Shown here piece by piece: positions 1-12,753 of a stretch of DNA of 64,000 nucleotides (within the stretch, counting starts at the first letter, position 1; each line of letters opens with the position of its first letter). The DNA lies in assembly GCF_011075055.1 (NCBI RefSeq), contig NC_058137.1:2852001-2916000 (forward strand), given 5' to 3'. The position numbers and the translations under genes were made by a program. The notes under the pieces are model-generated. The model was given only the letters and a program-made list of their open reading frames with translations, searched no databases and was not told the origin of the DNA. The stretch comes from Mangifera indica (lineage: Eukaryota; Streptophyta; Magnoliopsida; Sapindales; Anacardiaceae).

Positions 1-837
1 AATTTACTTCTGGAACAAAACCTGGAAGTACAAGATTTCCACCTCCAACATCAGATGCATCAACCAGATGCCCCAGGAATTTATTTCGTTACAGTTATAT
101 GAGCATCAGCATGTTGCCGCTATAAGTTAGTAATTATTTCTTACATGCAGCAGGCCACAAGAAAGGTAAGATAAGCACCTGATTATCCGTCCATAAATCC
201 AAAAAGTAGCAAAAGCAACCCTCAGCCCATGATAAAATATCCACTATATGCTTAATGCCATCAAAAAGACACCAAGTTTGTTTTATATACTATGAATTCA
301 GCTCCACTGAAAAATTCCTCCAGTATAAGATGTAACAGTGGCCAAAAGATAATCAGCACATAAACCAGTAAACATCCACTTTGCAAAAAGATTTTGGCAA
401 TCCATCATCAAGCCCTACCAGCTCTGGCTTATAGTAGTAGCCACACATTGAACCTCAGCTACCAGTACATAAACAAAAAGGAAGTTGAGTACTAGATTCT
501 TAATGGCCATAGAGTTGAGTAATTTAAATGCTAATCCCTATATATTTGGTAAATTCTCTGTACCAAATATCATCTTAAAAATAAGAGATCTAAACAGCAT
601 GACATGCTCAGCACAATCTCTAAATCTTTTACCCCCCACTACCACCTCCATTCCGTGCAATAAATGATCCCATTGTGAACTGAATTTCAAGGAACAAGGC
701 CTAAGTTAGAAATAGTATCTCTAGTGCCATTTATTTGCTCTCTAATGGAGAGAGGCCAATTCAATAAACTCTGAAATTGCTGTACATATGATAATTAAAT
801 CTTCAGGGAACACAGGATTCCAATTCAAATCTGTTTG
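1..837. other. downstream flank of a minus-strand locus, no supported gene
   Basis: AT-rich sequence with no ORF that I can support. On the minus strand it lies downstream of the small ORF ending at 838 and contains a possible poly(A) signal near 730. A short minus-strand stretch at the left edge reads open off the window, but it has in-frame stops just upstream and no convincing splice acceptor, so it is not called. Confidence 0.4.
730..735 (-). terminator. possible poly(A) signal AATAAA
   Basis: The minus strand reads AATAAA about 100 bases past the TGA at 838-840 of the small ORF. The position fits a plant 3' end, but AATAAA is common in AT-rich DNA. Confidence 0.3.
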
Positions 838-1273
838 TCAGTAGCCCAATCGACCAAAAAGTGCCTGCAACACCATTTCCAATTCAGAAGATGTAAACAA
901 AAAAGACTAACTAAACCATTCACCAACTCCAGCATCGTACACATGGTTGGTTTAAGGGGTAATCACCAAACTTAAAAAATAATATGTAACTTAGTAACCA
1001 AAAAATTAGTGAGAAGAGAATGAAGATTTAATATCCATGTGAGACTGCACTAAAGACAAGACAAGATAATGCGACTGGAAGAAATGTAAAGAGAAGATAA
1101 TCTTATTGACATACTAAACCATGGGCCACAAACTACAACGATTTAAATGTATGCATTTCTTGCTTCTTGGAAAAGCAATTAGATGGATACAACAGATAGC
1201 TTAGGACATCAAAACTTCTCACCTGCTGCTGTAGACTTGCTATCCTTCCAAAACCTCCAAAATTAGTAAACAT
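838..1273 (-). CDS. putative very small protein (25 codons), two exons
   Basis: I do not recognise this product. Exon 1 is 1223-1273 and reads MFTNFGGFGRIASLQQQ. It ends in a good donor (CAG|GTGAG). Exon 2 is 838-864 and reads ALFGRLGY then TGA, after an acceptor with a long pyrimidine tract (TTGCAG). The phases join exactly (0/0). An in-frame TGA sits directly before the ATG, so this is the only start. A pyrimidine-rich leader and a TATA-like TTTATAC near 2485 lie upstream on the same strand, and an acceptor-like TTATGCAG near 1336 would join a leader exon to exon 1. AATAAA follows at 730. The peptide is Gly/Phe/Gln-rich with few charges. It could be a real micropeptide, a uORF, or chance. 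Confidence 0.33.
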
Positions 1274-2383
1274 TCACTCTTGAGTTCAAACTCAAGACAT
1301 GTGAGCAATATTAACACACCAGCAGAGCCCCTAGACCTGCATAATGGAAACGATCTAAACCTAGTTGATGCTAATGGAATCTTGAAGTAAAGCTAGGAGC
1401 AAGGCTATTTGCTAATAGTCACTCAACCAACAATCAGCAATTTGGCATATATTGAGCTAAAATAAACAAGAGCTAAAAAACTAGCATCCCACAACTAAAT
1501 TGATATACATTTTCTTATAGAATAGGAGTAATCTTGGTGGGGATTCTTTTTAAAATTTCATTCCATTATTCATTCAGTGAACTGATTCAGTAACCAAAAC
1601 CTAACACAAGGCAGCATTGAGGTGTTTTCAAAGATTAAGAAAGAAGCTGTGGTTTCTCATATTTTCTTAGATAATACTAATAATTTGCAAAATTTCAACA
1701 ACTAGAAACACCTATGGATATAAGTGAAAACTGAAGAACAATTACCATGGAAAATAACCAAATTAAAGAAATAGTTGACAGAAAATAAAATAAATGACCC
1801 GTAGGAATCCCATCACTGGTATCTTTTGACAATTAGTTAACTACAAAGCAAAATAATTTAGCATTATAGTAAAATCAGATTTGACACATATGGTCAAATT
1901 AGCAGATGATGTAACCAAGTTTCTAAAACGGATTTGAATAATTGAATCCACGTCAACCCAAGCACAAAACAAAATCTAAGGCAAAGGTCTCCACCGCATA
2001 ACACACATACAGTTACAACAATCATCAATAGAATATTCGCACTAGTATATCCCAATTTAAACCACGAATGAGAAAGATAAACCACCATTTACATAATCTA
2101 AACCATCTTTCAGCAACAAAACATGACGATGTTAATCAACCTTAAAATCACCCAAAAATATCGATATGCAACACTCAAAAACTGAAAACCACAAATATGA
2201 CACCAAACATCAAAGGATCAGATAGAAATCATGAAATCTATCACGCAACCGACCGGAAAGACGATAAACAAAATACAAATAAAATAAAATAAAATAACGA
2301 TCAACCAAAAATACACATGCGTAACAAAACCACATGTATTCAGAGAAAAAACTTTTGTGAATTATCATGCCTGCAAGAGTGAT

Positions 2384-2495
2384 CACAGGGCCGTGCAGGA
2401 GAAGAATGAATCAAAGCAAGAGTTTTAGAGAGATATTAGAAGTCTGTTCTAAGAAGAAAGGCAATGGAAATAAAGCTATGTCCGTATAAATAAAA
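2384..2495 (-). promoter_or_regulatory. possible 5' leader and TATA-like site of the minus-strand small locus
   Basis: Read on the minus strand, TTTATACGG at about 2484-2493 is followed by a C/T-rich stretch (CTTTCTTCTT, CTCTCTAAAACTC, CTTCTCCTGCACGG) typical of a plant 5' UTR. A GT donor may lie near 2384-2390. No ORF of note occurs in it. Transcription is inferred only from composition. Confidence 0.3.
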
Positions 2496-2529
2496 TAATA
2501 AGAGGGCGAGAAAATTGGCAGCTCTTCCC

Positions 2530-3100
2530 ACCGACACCGGCTACCGATAGAATCCGTATTATCTTTATATTTACGGTAGCATTTACTATTTACTGATAAT
2601 CAATTTTAAATAAATTAATTCATATATTAAGACCGTTATTAATTTAATTAACAATTTGACAAAATACCATATTAAAAAAAAAAGGATAAATTTTCCAAAA
2701 CTATCTTCAGGATATCTTCAAAGTGTTGAAAATTAAAAAAAATGATTATGATGGGTTGTGCATTGGACGTGAGCTTTACGGTTAATGCAATGCAATCATG
2801 GTAGCCAGGAAGATAGAAAATAAGAAAGGTGGGTGATGTGGCTATGGGCGTCTTATTGTGCTTCACTCGGCGCCAGCGCCACGAACGCGAGGAGGGCAGT
2901 CGCCACGCGTAACTTACAGCGCTGGTTTTGTAGACAAGTTCAACTTATTCTTGGATGCTATCTGGACACGCAAAGAAACGTGAAACTGTTATAGGTAACA
3001 ACGTGGAAGTTGTGCTTCAAGAAACGCCACTTCCACTTTTGACATCTCATCTAATTTTGTAAACGATTATTTTATTTTTATTTTATTATTTTCTTTGGAC
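2530..3100. other. intergenic, with a GC-richer patch
   Basis: No gene seen. A short GC-rich stretch at about 2868-2925, containing GGCGCCAGCGCC, stands out from the AT-rich surroundings. It could be promoter sequence or an old gene fragment. I cannot assign it. Confidence 0.4.
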
Positions 3101-3129
3101 AAAAGGCTTATTTCCGCCTAGGCTGGGAC

Positions 3130-3690
3130 ATGATCTTGGTTGGTTTGATTTTGAAAATTGATTTGATTCGATTTAATTTAGTTTAAATTTATTTAATTTA
3201 AATTTAAATCAAATTTAAACTAAAAGATTTAACTTATTTTTTAATTTGAGTCAAACTTGAGCTAAGGGATATTAAACTCAGTTTGACTCAAATTTAACTC
3301 AAATTCAATATTTGAATTACTTATTTAAATTCATGATTTGATTCGATTTAAATTTATAACTTGAATTAACTCAAATTGGTAGTTCAAATTCATGAGTCAG
3401 TTCAGCTTGAATAAGAAATTTTGAATATTATTTTGGTAAAACGATGTTATTTTATCAATGAACCATAAACTCAAGTTACGAATCTGAGCCATACATTTGA
3501 ATAGTCAATTCGAATCATTAATTCAAGTCAAATCAAACTACGAATTTGAACAATTTATTCAAACTATAAAATCGAATCAAACTAAGCCGAACTTTTTTTA
3601 TCCAAATTGAACTTAAGTCGAGCTAGACCATTTTCTATTCTAGTTGAATTCGAACCAAAGGGTACTTAGGCTATGTCCAACTTAAATCCA
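3130..3690. repeat. degenerate dispersed repeat, family C
   Basis: Low-complexity sequence built of repeated Phe/Asn-codon-like words (TTTGAATT, TTCGATTTAAATTT, AACTCAAATT) in both orientations. It contains the core AAAACGATGTTATTTTA near 3438. Similar sequence with a related core occurs near 6440-6780 (inverted) and 25640-26110. This looks like a decayed nonautonomous element. Confidence 0.45.
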
Positions 3691-3699
3691 CCCTTATTC

Positions 3700-6435
3700 T
3701 CATTCAATACGCTAAATATTAAAAATTTAAATTTTTATCCAAAAACAATTTAAATTAATCAAATCAATTAATTATGAAAATAAAATTATTATTTAAATAA
3801 TGATATATTAAAAATAATAAAATTTTATTTATTTAAAAAATTAATAATTATTTTCAAAATTAAATTTTAAAATATTATATTTTCCCCCTACTAAGTTTCT
3901 TCCTTGGGTGTTCTCTCCATCCGGCACCTTGTATTCTCTTAATGGATAAATTACACTCGATATACATGTCATGAGCATCTTGTATTTCTATGTTCTACAC
4001 ATTTGTATGTAATTATTGAGAGTGAATATTATACATACCATGAAACAGAACAAGTGATTGTTGAAATGGTAGAAACATACATTTTTTATAATAAATTATA
4101 TAAAATTATTTTTAATATTATTTTTAAATAAATATATAATTTATTATTGATCAAATTATCTAATTATTAATTGGACCAAACTATCTTATCTTTTTAATTA
4201 ATGTCAGACCTGATCATAAAAACATTGGCCCACGCTATTTAAAGTTTAAAAAAAAAAAAATTCTACCAGAATTCTAAGTGTGGATAGAGGAGGCTGACGG
4301 TGGTTGTTGAGAGAGAAAGTTTATAATTAAAAATTGAAAACCAAACTCTATGGATTTTCCATTTAAACTTTTGTAAATTGCAATGAGTTTACTTGCCAAA
4401 CAAGTCGATATTTCGGTGTAAGGTGTTTTCAAATGGGAAAAAGTAGATGCGTCTCCTCTCCTTGATTAATTTTTTAATGAAGTAGATTAAGTAATTAAAC
4501 TTGTTCTAAATACTCTCTTATCTCTTGATAGAACACTTATTAATTTAAGATGGAATACAACTTGGAGAGTTGGAGTGAATGGTCATGAATGATGATGGTG
4601 GACCTAACACATTTTAACAAGTGGCCCAACTCAATTATCTAACACAAATCTAGGTACGTAATGGATGAGTTTAAATAATGAATAATTTAATTTAATCATT
4701 TCATGACACCTTACTTCTAAAAGTAAATAAATTAGTAATCATTTTGAAAATCTAGTTAATAAATATATATATAATTTACATATTATTTATATTATCATAT
4801 TTTTCGTATGTTAAATACATTCAAAAATATTTTTTAACCCAAAACATATTAAATATATATTTTACGCTTTTCTCATATTAAATACAAATTATACATCATA
4901 CTTTACGTTTATCATATTTTTGTCATATTTTCTAATTTTTGACTAAACTTAAAATATAAAATTGTCTCTTATTTTTGCAATTATATATGAAAATACCACT
5001 ACCATTTAAAAAAGACTTAACAACATTTCTGCCCTAATTTTCATCCCTAATTTTACATTTCTCTCATTTGTAGCTTATACAAAAATTTACTTTGATCAAA
5101 AGTCTAAAATCCAAACTAATTAATTTGTTTATTTTTTTCAACTGACTGATATTTTACTTATTGTATAAAAAATTTTAATTATATATTATATTATATTATA
5201 TTAAGTTTAATACTTAATTAAATATTTTATATTTGAATTGTTATATTGATTTTTAATAGGAGATTCGTGAATAGTATTAAAATTATTATGTTATTATCAT
5301 ATTTTTGAAACATATTATTAACGATGTGTCATATTAAATCCATATATATATGTTTTATATTTTTTCCATATGCAAATTTTAGAGACTTTTTTTACAAACA
5401 TATTTTTTATTATTCACCATATTATGTTAGTATAATTTATATACTATTTTTTTTCATTTTCGTATTTTTACTAGCTAGGATAGGAAGTACACATAATTTT
5501 ACTCTTTAAGTGTTTTCTTATTTATAAAATTTAAATTAAATCAAATCTTATTCCCAGTTTGAATAACCAAATTTTTTGTATCACACTAATCTTCTTCATG
5601 GCATTTGGGGTTGGACATAGGAAGCCATTTGGGTGTGCCCAATGTTGCGATCTTCGGCATGCATTGGCATACAACAAAGGTTGACTTCGATGTGAGTGTA
5701 ACACTATGTGTCACAATTGGCCAAGTCCAGTTTCATATGAGACTCAATTCTTAATCCAAATATATATATAAATATATCATTTAAAATTCATTGGTGAAAT
5801 AATTTTCTCGAAAACATTATTTTTATAAAACATCGTATCTTTGTGTCACTCGAATGATATTGTGATAATAATTCAATATTATGACCATGAAAATCTCATA
5901 AGCTCTTACAATTTACAGTATGTATGAATTTATTTTAACCATTTTTCATAAGTGCACATCAAGAGACTTTGGATAACACCCTTTTGTGGGAGCATTCCCT
6001 TTTACGGGTGCATATGGTGAACAAGTTATTTTCTCTATGAGTATAATACTTTTTTATGAGTGCATAAATTATCTTGTGGGTGCTCCATCATGATAAATTT
6101 TTTAGAAAATATATATTTTCAAAATTATCATGAGAAAATATGTTTTCATGAATAACATAAATATCTAACTCTACGAAATTTTGATATCTTATTCATGTTC
6201 CATGAGATCTATGTATCATACATGTTTTTAATAGGATCTCTATGTTCTGATCGACTCATCACCTTTCGAATATCCACAAACATGAAAAATTATTACTTAA
6301 CTCATACATTAAAGGAAAATATTGTACTCAATATTTTGGAATTGATAAAGTTTTCTCTTCATCTTTTTTCTCTGTGTTCTTGTTTTTCCTTTTAAGAGTT
6401 TTTGGACATTTTAAGTTTAATGATCAGAGATGATC
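3700..6435. other. AT-rich intergenic DNA
   Basis: No gene seen. Long A/T runs and short ORFs without splice support or family resemblance. Part of the spacer before the SYP71 gene. Confidence 0.5.
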
Positions 6436-6439
6436 TTGT

Positions 6440-6790
6440 GTTTATATGCTAGGGTTACATGATTGGAACTACTTGGCTCAAGGAAATTGAGTACAAGCTT
6501 ACCTTATAACTCAACAAACTCTCCTTAAATCAAGTTTGAATTTAACTATAATAGTTTGATATAGTTACACAAATATACCAAAATAACGTTGTTTAATACG
6601 TATTAATCAATATAATATCATTTTGATTATTTCGAATGGAGCTTCCTTGGGTTTATGAACTTGACAAACAAAATATCACCTAAATTCAAGTTCAACAATA
6701 TAACACCCCTTAAACTCTCACTCACTTAAAAGAGATGCATTTATAGTTTAATCAAATTGAGCTTAAACCAATTCGATTTACATCAAAGTC
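6440..6790. repeat. dispersed repeat, family C (inverted copy)
   Basis: Contains the core AATATCATTTTGATT near 6613, the reverse complement of the core in the 25.8 kb copy, plus shared words such as AACTCTCCTTAAATCAAGTTT that match the 25.7 kb copy in inverse orientation. Confidence 0.35.
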
Positions 6791-7309
6791 CGCTTGCCAT
6801 CCATAAGTGCTGGGGCACAATGATTATTCCGTGATAAATATTTGTTGTATAAATGCATCAAATTCTCTGTCATATTATGCAATAATAAAGACATTAAATA
6901 AAAATATATAAGATCATGGAAATTAATTTTAAAATCAGAACAACCACACTTCAAAATAGATTCAAAACATAATGGCTATTCACCCACCAACTACATAATA
7001 AATCCTGAATTAAAAAAAAAAAAAATCAAGGACAGCTACTAATTAATTTGTTAATGCCCAATTCAGAAGCCAATTTGACAATTTAATTGTAACTGGATGG
7101 CGTAAGGTATAAGCATTCTTGATTTATAGGTGGGATTACGCATGAGACTCGCCCACAAACTTCACGCCATTATCAAAGAAATGTGGGCGCATTTCTTGTT
7201 TTTATGTAGCCAAATCAAAACTTTATTATATTTGTAGTTGGAAATTTGGAATCCCCACCATAAAATTATCATTAAACAACTCAAAAGTTGGGTGATAATG
7301 TAATGGGGT

Positions 7310-7440
7310 TTGTAAATTTTGTATATAATTAATTATATATTATTATATAATTTTATTTTTAATTTAAAAATATTTAATCACATAATATATTATTAATTAT
7401 ATATAAAATTATAATTATTATTTATATGTATAATTTTATT
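7310..7440. repeat. hairpin MITE remnant, family A
   Basis: AT-rich self-complementary segment around TTTTATTTTTAATTTAAAAATATTTAATCACATAATATATTA, flanked by TATATAAAATTATA-type arms. Same design as the better preserved copies at 17.3, 25.2, 56.4 and 63.2 kb. Confidence 0.45.
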
Positions 7441-8210
7441 TGATTGATATAAAGTTGTTTAACTACACAGCCACGCTCCTCTCAGCTTTTTCTTCTGATT
7501 AATAGTTACCTACTCGGGACGATATTAGCATTTTCATTTAACAAATTATTATTTTATTTACACATAATATCATATTATTTAAATTTTAAACTATGTTTTA
7601 GGATGAGTCACATAACCATAAAAATAAATGTACTTTAAAAATAATTACCAATTTAATGAAAAATGATTCAAAATAATTCTTATTCAGAACGTTTCGTTTG
7701 GATAATATGACAACTTTATCATCCTAAACAAACTATTTAGATTCATTTAATTTAGACAATTTAAAATAATAAGATATTTTTGAAAAAGATAGTGACAATT
7801 TTGGGTTTAAAAAAAGATTGTCAATAGTCGGAAAATAGTTAAAAATAAATTTTTAATTTTTAAAAAATATTATTTTTTAAAATTTAAAAACTTTAAATAA
7901 AGATTTAAATTTAAATTTTTAAAATTTTTTAAAAATAATGTATTATATATATTTTTTATATTAATAATAAAATAATAAATTTATTTATTTATTTTTTAAT
8001 AAAATAATTTTGATTATTTGAATTTTTAAATTTTAATTAATATGACTGTGAGATTGTACTGAAATTAGGATGGAAAATAGTGCCTTTTCAAAATGCATGT
8101 CAACGACTTGTCATAGAAAGCCTGCCACGCGTCTAGTAGAAGAAATTGTTTTTACTTCATACAAATAACAAATTAAGTAGGTAGCCGGTAACCTGCTACG
8201 CTGGAGATTT
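7441..8210. other. AT-rich spacer and SYP71 upstream region
   Basis: No gene seen in most of this stretch. The last 150 bases become less AT-rich (GCCACGCGTC, GTAGCCGGTAACC) and probably carry the promoter and start of the 5' UTR of the SYP71 gene. No clear TATA box. Confidence 0.4.
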
Positions 8211-8374
8211 TCTATTCTTGTGTCGTTGGCAGCACCAGCAAGACTGTAATAACTTAAACTGGAAAAAAAAAAAAATTGAACTTAAATCCTTCCCTTCTCT
8301 TCGATTATTCTCTTGTTCCTCTCAAAAATTGAGTGCTTTTAGAGTGACGTTAAAGCAAAAAGAGCAAATAGAAA

Positions 8375-11300
8375 ATGAGTGTGATCGACATTCTAACGAG
8401 GGTAGACGCGATCTGCAAAAAGTACGACAAATACGACATCGAAAAGCAGAAGGATTCCAATGTCTCCGGCGACGATGCATTTGCTCGCCTGTACGGTGCC
8501 GTTGAAGCTGACATCGAAGCCACTCTTGAGGTCTCTTATCTTTCTTTCTGTTATCTCTGGTTTTAAAGTAGAACGTTTTAGACAATGTCAAATCTGATGA
8601 TTTGACCGTCATATTTAGCAAGATAAGGGGAAATTGCATTTAAATTTGAAGGCTGTTTAGTTGCTGAGTTAGAGTTAATTAGAGATCTGCGGTTTTGTAC
8701 TTAGCTAGTGATTATTATTTCGTACATTTATTCGTATTTATTTGAAATACTCTGGATAAAATTTCAAATAGGATGATATATAAGTTTTAATTCTGGATTA
8801 GTTCTCAATTACGTCAATTTAAGTCATTTTAGTAGTATATGAGGTTTTAGAGTTGGTTTGAGATCTATGGTGTGTTTTTTTAAAACCACAATTTGGTGAA
8901 TTTTTGAAGCAGAGCTAGGGTTTGCTAATTTTATTTTATTTTTGGTTTTCTAAAATTTGAGGATTTGATCTGCAGAAATCGGAGGCTGCTTCAAAGGAGA
9001 AAAATAGGGCATCTGCAGTTGCATTGAATGCTGAGATTCGTCGAACTAAGGCACGATTGCTGGAAGAGGTTCCAAAGTTGCAGAGACTGGCTATGAAAAG
9101 GGTTGATATTCACTATTTTTGTTTTTTCTCTAAAATTTTTTATTTGTATTGCTTTATTTATTGTAATGTTTTAGAACTTTCCTTGGAGAAGAAAACACCT
9201 AAGGCTTTACCCCTTCATTTATATTAAATTCGTCTGGATTTTTGAACAGCAGATTGCTTGTATATTCATAATGTAGACATACATCTATCTCTGTTGTCCA
9301 TGTTCCTTTTACTTATAAGTAGCCATATGGGTGCATTATGGTGAAGTAGATTTGAAACACCACCATTTATTCTTTACTCAAGTGAAATGCTGTTCAAGGG
9401 GAAGTAAATCTATTTAGTCTGTTGTAATTGAATGAATTGACAGGATCTCTAGTATACCAAATAATACTTTATTAAGTTTACCTTTTAATTTTTCTGATTT
9501 TTACTTTGTCTTTACAGGTTAAAGGGCTTTCAACAGAAGAGTTTGCTGCTCGTAATGATATGGTTCTTGCATTGCCTGATAGGATCCAAGCTATACCAGA
9601 CGGAACTGCAGCTGCTCCCAAACAAAGTGGAGGTTGGTCAGCGTCTGCTTCTCGTACTGAAATCAAAATCGATTCAGGTATTTTTTTTAATTTATTCAGA
9701 TTTTATGTACAGATCTGGAATCTAAAGTATTGAGTAGCTGTATTGGCTTTATGTTGAAGCAATTCTAGATATACCCCTAGTAATTTTTCCCTCTTTGTAA
9801 GAAAAATGCTTCTCACTGCCCTCATACAAATCAAACACTTGTGCGATCAATGTACCATCTAATGTTGATTATTGTGCTGAATGGATGGAAAGTATTACTA
9901 GAATTTTGGATTTAACCAAAGCCAGTGTGGGTCAAATTTGAAGAAGTAAAATCTTTTACATGGGTTGTGAGTCAATGATTAAGATCTTAACACTGTCCTA
10001 AAACTAGTGTTACTTTTGCTTTTGTTTTTTCGGTAAGCATTAAAAATTGAATTGATTGGAACTTTAGCTAAATATTTGAGTTATTTTTTTGTTTGGTTTT
10101 GCCTTATACCCTTTTTTATAGCAATAAATAATTAAGCTTAGATTATATGGAAAATGTATTCAGTTACATTAAAAAAATGATAATAAAAAAGAACATGTGT
10201 TGCTCACTGAAGACGCTGAGAAGCACTTTTATTCACTGAAAGGGATGAATGAAAAAGGCTAAGGAGAATACTTGGGAAAGAGCTCTACTTATATAATGTA
10301 GGCCATTATATCTGCTTAATATATGAATTCATTTATAGTGTTATATCAACTGAAGCCAACTTCATGTGGGGGTTATGATGGATTGATAGTCTATATGGGA
10401 ATCATATAGTTTATTATTGCTGCTAGTTACGGTCTTACATCTATTATGTTTACTATATAGATGGGAGGTTTGATGATGAATACTTTCAGCAAAGTGAAAA
10501 GTCTAGTCAATTCAGGCAGGAGTTTGAAATGCGTAAAATAAAGCAGGCAAGTTACAGATCTTGGCATACAGTTTCTTTTGGCTTGGTTTTTAAATTAGAA
10601 GAAAGCATGCATGATTTAAGTTATATGTTCTGCCTTTTTAACCATCATTTGTGAATTTAATCTATTTTGACATTCCTTCAGGATCAAGGTTTGGATATGA
10701 TTTCAGAAGGTCTTGATACTTTGAAGAACATGGCCCATGATATGAATGAGGTGTGCAGGCTTGAATGAAACTGCCAGCTCATTTGCAATATTCACGTGTT
10801 TTAGTTCACTATATTGTTGGTATGTGCAGGAATTCGATAGACAAGTTCCATTGATGGATGAAATTGACACTAAGGTGAGAACGTTGTTATGTCCTATTCT
10901 TTCAAACCACTGCCCCTTATGGAATATATAGTGTATGTTTATGTTATTCATTCGTCTTTGTAGGTGGATCGGGCAACAGCTGATCTTAAGAATACCAATG
11001 TTAGACTTAAAGATACTGTTAACCAGGTGATGACCTGCAATTTAATGAAGTTTTGATTTCAATCTGTTTTTGGTTGTCTTCATATGTAAGTCTCTTAGCT
11101 GGATCTAACGTTGCTTTGGGCCTATTCCAGCTGCGGTCCAGTCGCAATTTCTGTATTGACATAATTCTGTTGTGCATAATTCTGGGAATTGCAGCCTATT
11201 TATACAAGTAAGCTCTTTCCTCTTTCATAATAGCTTAAATACATGTGCCCTGCCTGTCATTGTTTTGTTCACTGCAATATTTTTCTCACCTATTCCACAT

Positions 11301-12753
11301 GTCAAGGAATCTATCAAATCGGCATAAACATTCAGTTAGATCTTCATGATAAGGCATTGCTAAAGTCTTAATGTAGCATAGAACAACCAAAAATTTGGAC
11401 TGAGATTGGTTAATATGTTAGAACAAGCGGTTATGATTTCAATGAAGTAGGTTGTTATTAAAAATTGCTTGTGCCACCATTCTATGTCCTATCATAAATC
11501 ATTGAAGCTTTGGTATATGAATTTGCTATGTTTTATTAATATTTACTAATGTTTGGTGCATGGGTTCTATTAGTCTCTCCAGCCTTCAGATTGTCTTGTT
11601 ATATGTGCTTTGGATAGTTATCTAGTTTTGAATTAGTTGATTTTCCTGCATAAGGTGATGTTTATATCTAATCTGATTGTGGTTGGGCTATTCCCTTGGA
11701 TGGAATGTGACTTATTGGTGTAAATTGCTGTATTATTGAGGCCATCAGATTCATGTCATGTTTCCATTGTTGGATTGTTGGGTATTGAGATTAGAGGTGG
11801 GAAAATGAGCTCCTAAGGTATGCCCAGCCCTAGACTGTTTGGCCCGGACCATCCCTTTTTTGTATAGAAGGGCTTGGACTGGGATTGACCCATGGGCCCT
11901 GACAAGTCAGTCCCAGTTTGGGTCCTAGGGCCTGTTTCTTTTTTTTCTTTTTGAATTTTTTAATAATTACTTTGTACACTTATGTCAGGTTGATAAAATA
12001 TGAGAAATATACTCATAGGGGGCTAAATATGTTTATAAAAGAAGGGAAACGGACTGGTCCAGGCTCTAGGTTCCGGGCCCACGGCTCAACAGTCCTAGGA
12101 ATGGCCCAGGGCCCATTTTCCTACCTCTGGTTGGTCCCATTGTGTCTTCAAACTTTTGAATCACTTGTTTTGCATCATTACATTATCATCTATGCCTTTC
12201 CTTTATTAGGGCTTTGAGCATTATAATTGGCATTCATATCAGTTTTAGTACTGTTGTTGTCAGAAAGTTGATGAAATATTGGAGTCGACCCTCTGCTTGC
12301 TTCTACTTTTTGTTTATGTTGATGTACAAGGAAAAATGGAAGATGGCACTCAAACCATGGAAATATTTTCCAGAGATTGGAATTTTCTTTTCATCGTTTG
12401 TTACTACTGAATGCCCCATAATCAATTATATATTATACACATAGAAAGGAATGAAGGATAATTAGAACCTGGTGAATTTACTTGGAGGGTCTGGGCTAGA
12501 GTTCCTCCATAAGGCATCCTGAATATGTGTAGATGCTTCATTTTTCAGAGTTGTCCCGGTTGATTGGCTCGATAGAGTTTAACATCTTTAGATTTTAGTG
12601 TTATCCTAATACTTATCTGTGTTGAAACTATTAGTAATGGGTCATTTAGTTCTTTATTATGATTGTGGTCTTCTTTAACATTGTCATTAATAATTGACCA
12701 TAGAAATTGATTCTGATGGTTTGTTCTCAATTTGCAGTGTGCTAAAGAACTGA
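8375..12753 (+). CDS. SYP71: Qc-SNARE syntaxin of plants 71 (SYP71-type)
   Basis: Plant-specific Qc-SNARE of the ER and plasma membrane, acting in vesicle fusion and cell-plate formation. Nine exons: 8375-8530, 8976-9101, 9518-9677, 10461-10546, 10682-10750, 10830-10874, 10964-11026, 11131-11207, 12738-12753. All phases join, giving 265 aa against about 266 in Arabidopsis. The N-terminus MSVIDILTRVDAICKKYDKY is the family signature. The SNARE helix spans about 173-235, with the zero-layer Gln at 204 in EFDRQVPLMDEI. A single C-terminal membrane anchor covers 242-260, followed by a four-residue tail. Intron 4 uses a GC donor (CAG|GCAAGT). The last intron is 1.5 kb and holds a hAT-like MITE; the last exon supplies only the final four residues and the stop. 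I am very sure of the family; the exact paralogue (71/72/73) is inferred. Confidence 0.95.
11792..12129. mobile_element. MITE with hAT-like terminal inverted repeats, in the SYP71 last intron
   Basis: The left end reads TAGAGGTGGGAAAATGAGC and the right end, reverse complemented, reads CAGAGGTAGGAAAATGGGC, a near-perfect inverted repeat. The interior is unusually GC-rich for this window, with inverted GGCCC/GGGCC blocks. The YAGRGGTGG start is typical of hAT-derived elements. I see no matching 8-bp target duplication (ATTGAGAT left, GTTGGTCC right), so the insertion is old or the ends are imprecise. Confidence 0.6.

Noticed and set aside
1..110. Minus-strand open stretch at the left edge that reads like coding (FLGHLVDASDVGGGNL)
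   Set aside because: An in-frame stop lies just upstream and no splice acceptor rescues it; the run is short enough for chance and is cut by the window edge.
8322..8639. 105-codon minus-strand ORF
   Set aside because: Antisense shadow of SYP71 exon 1.
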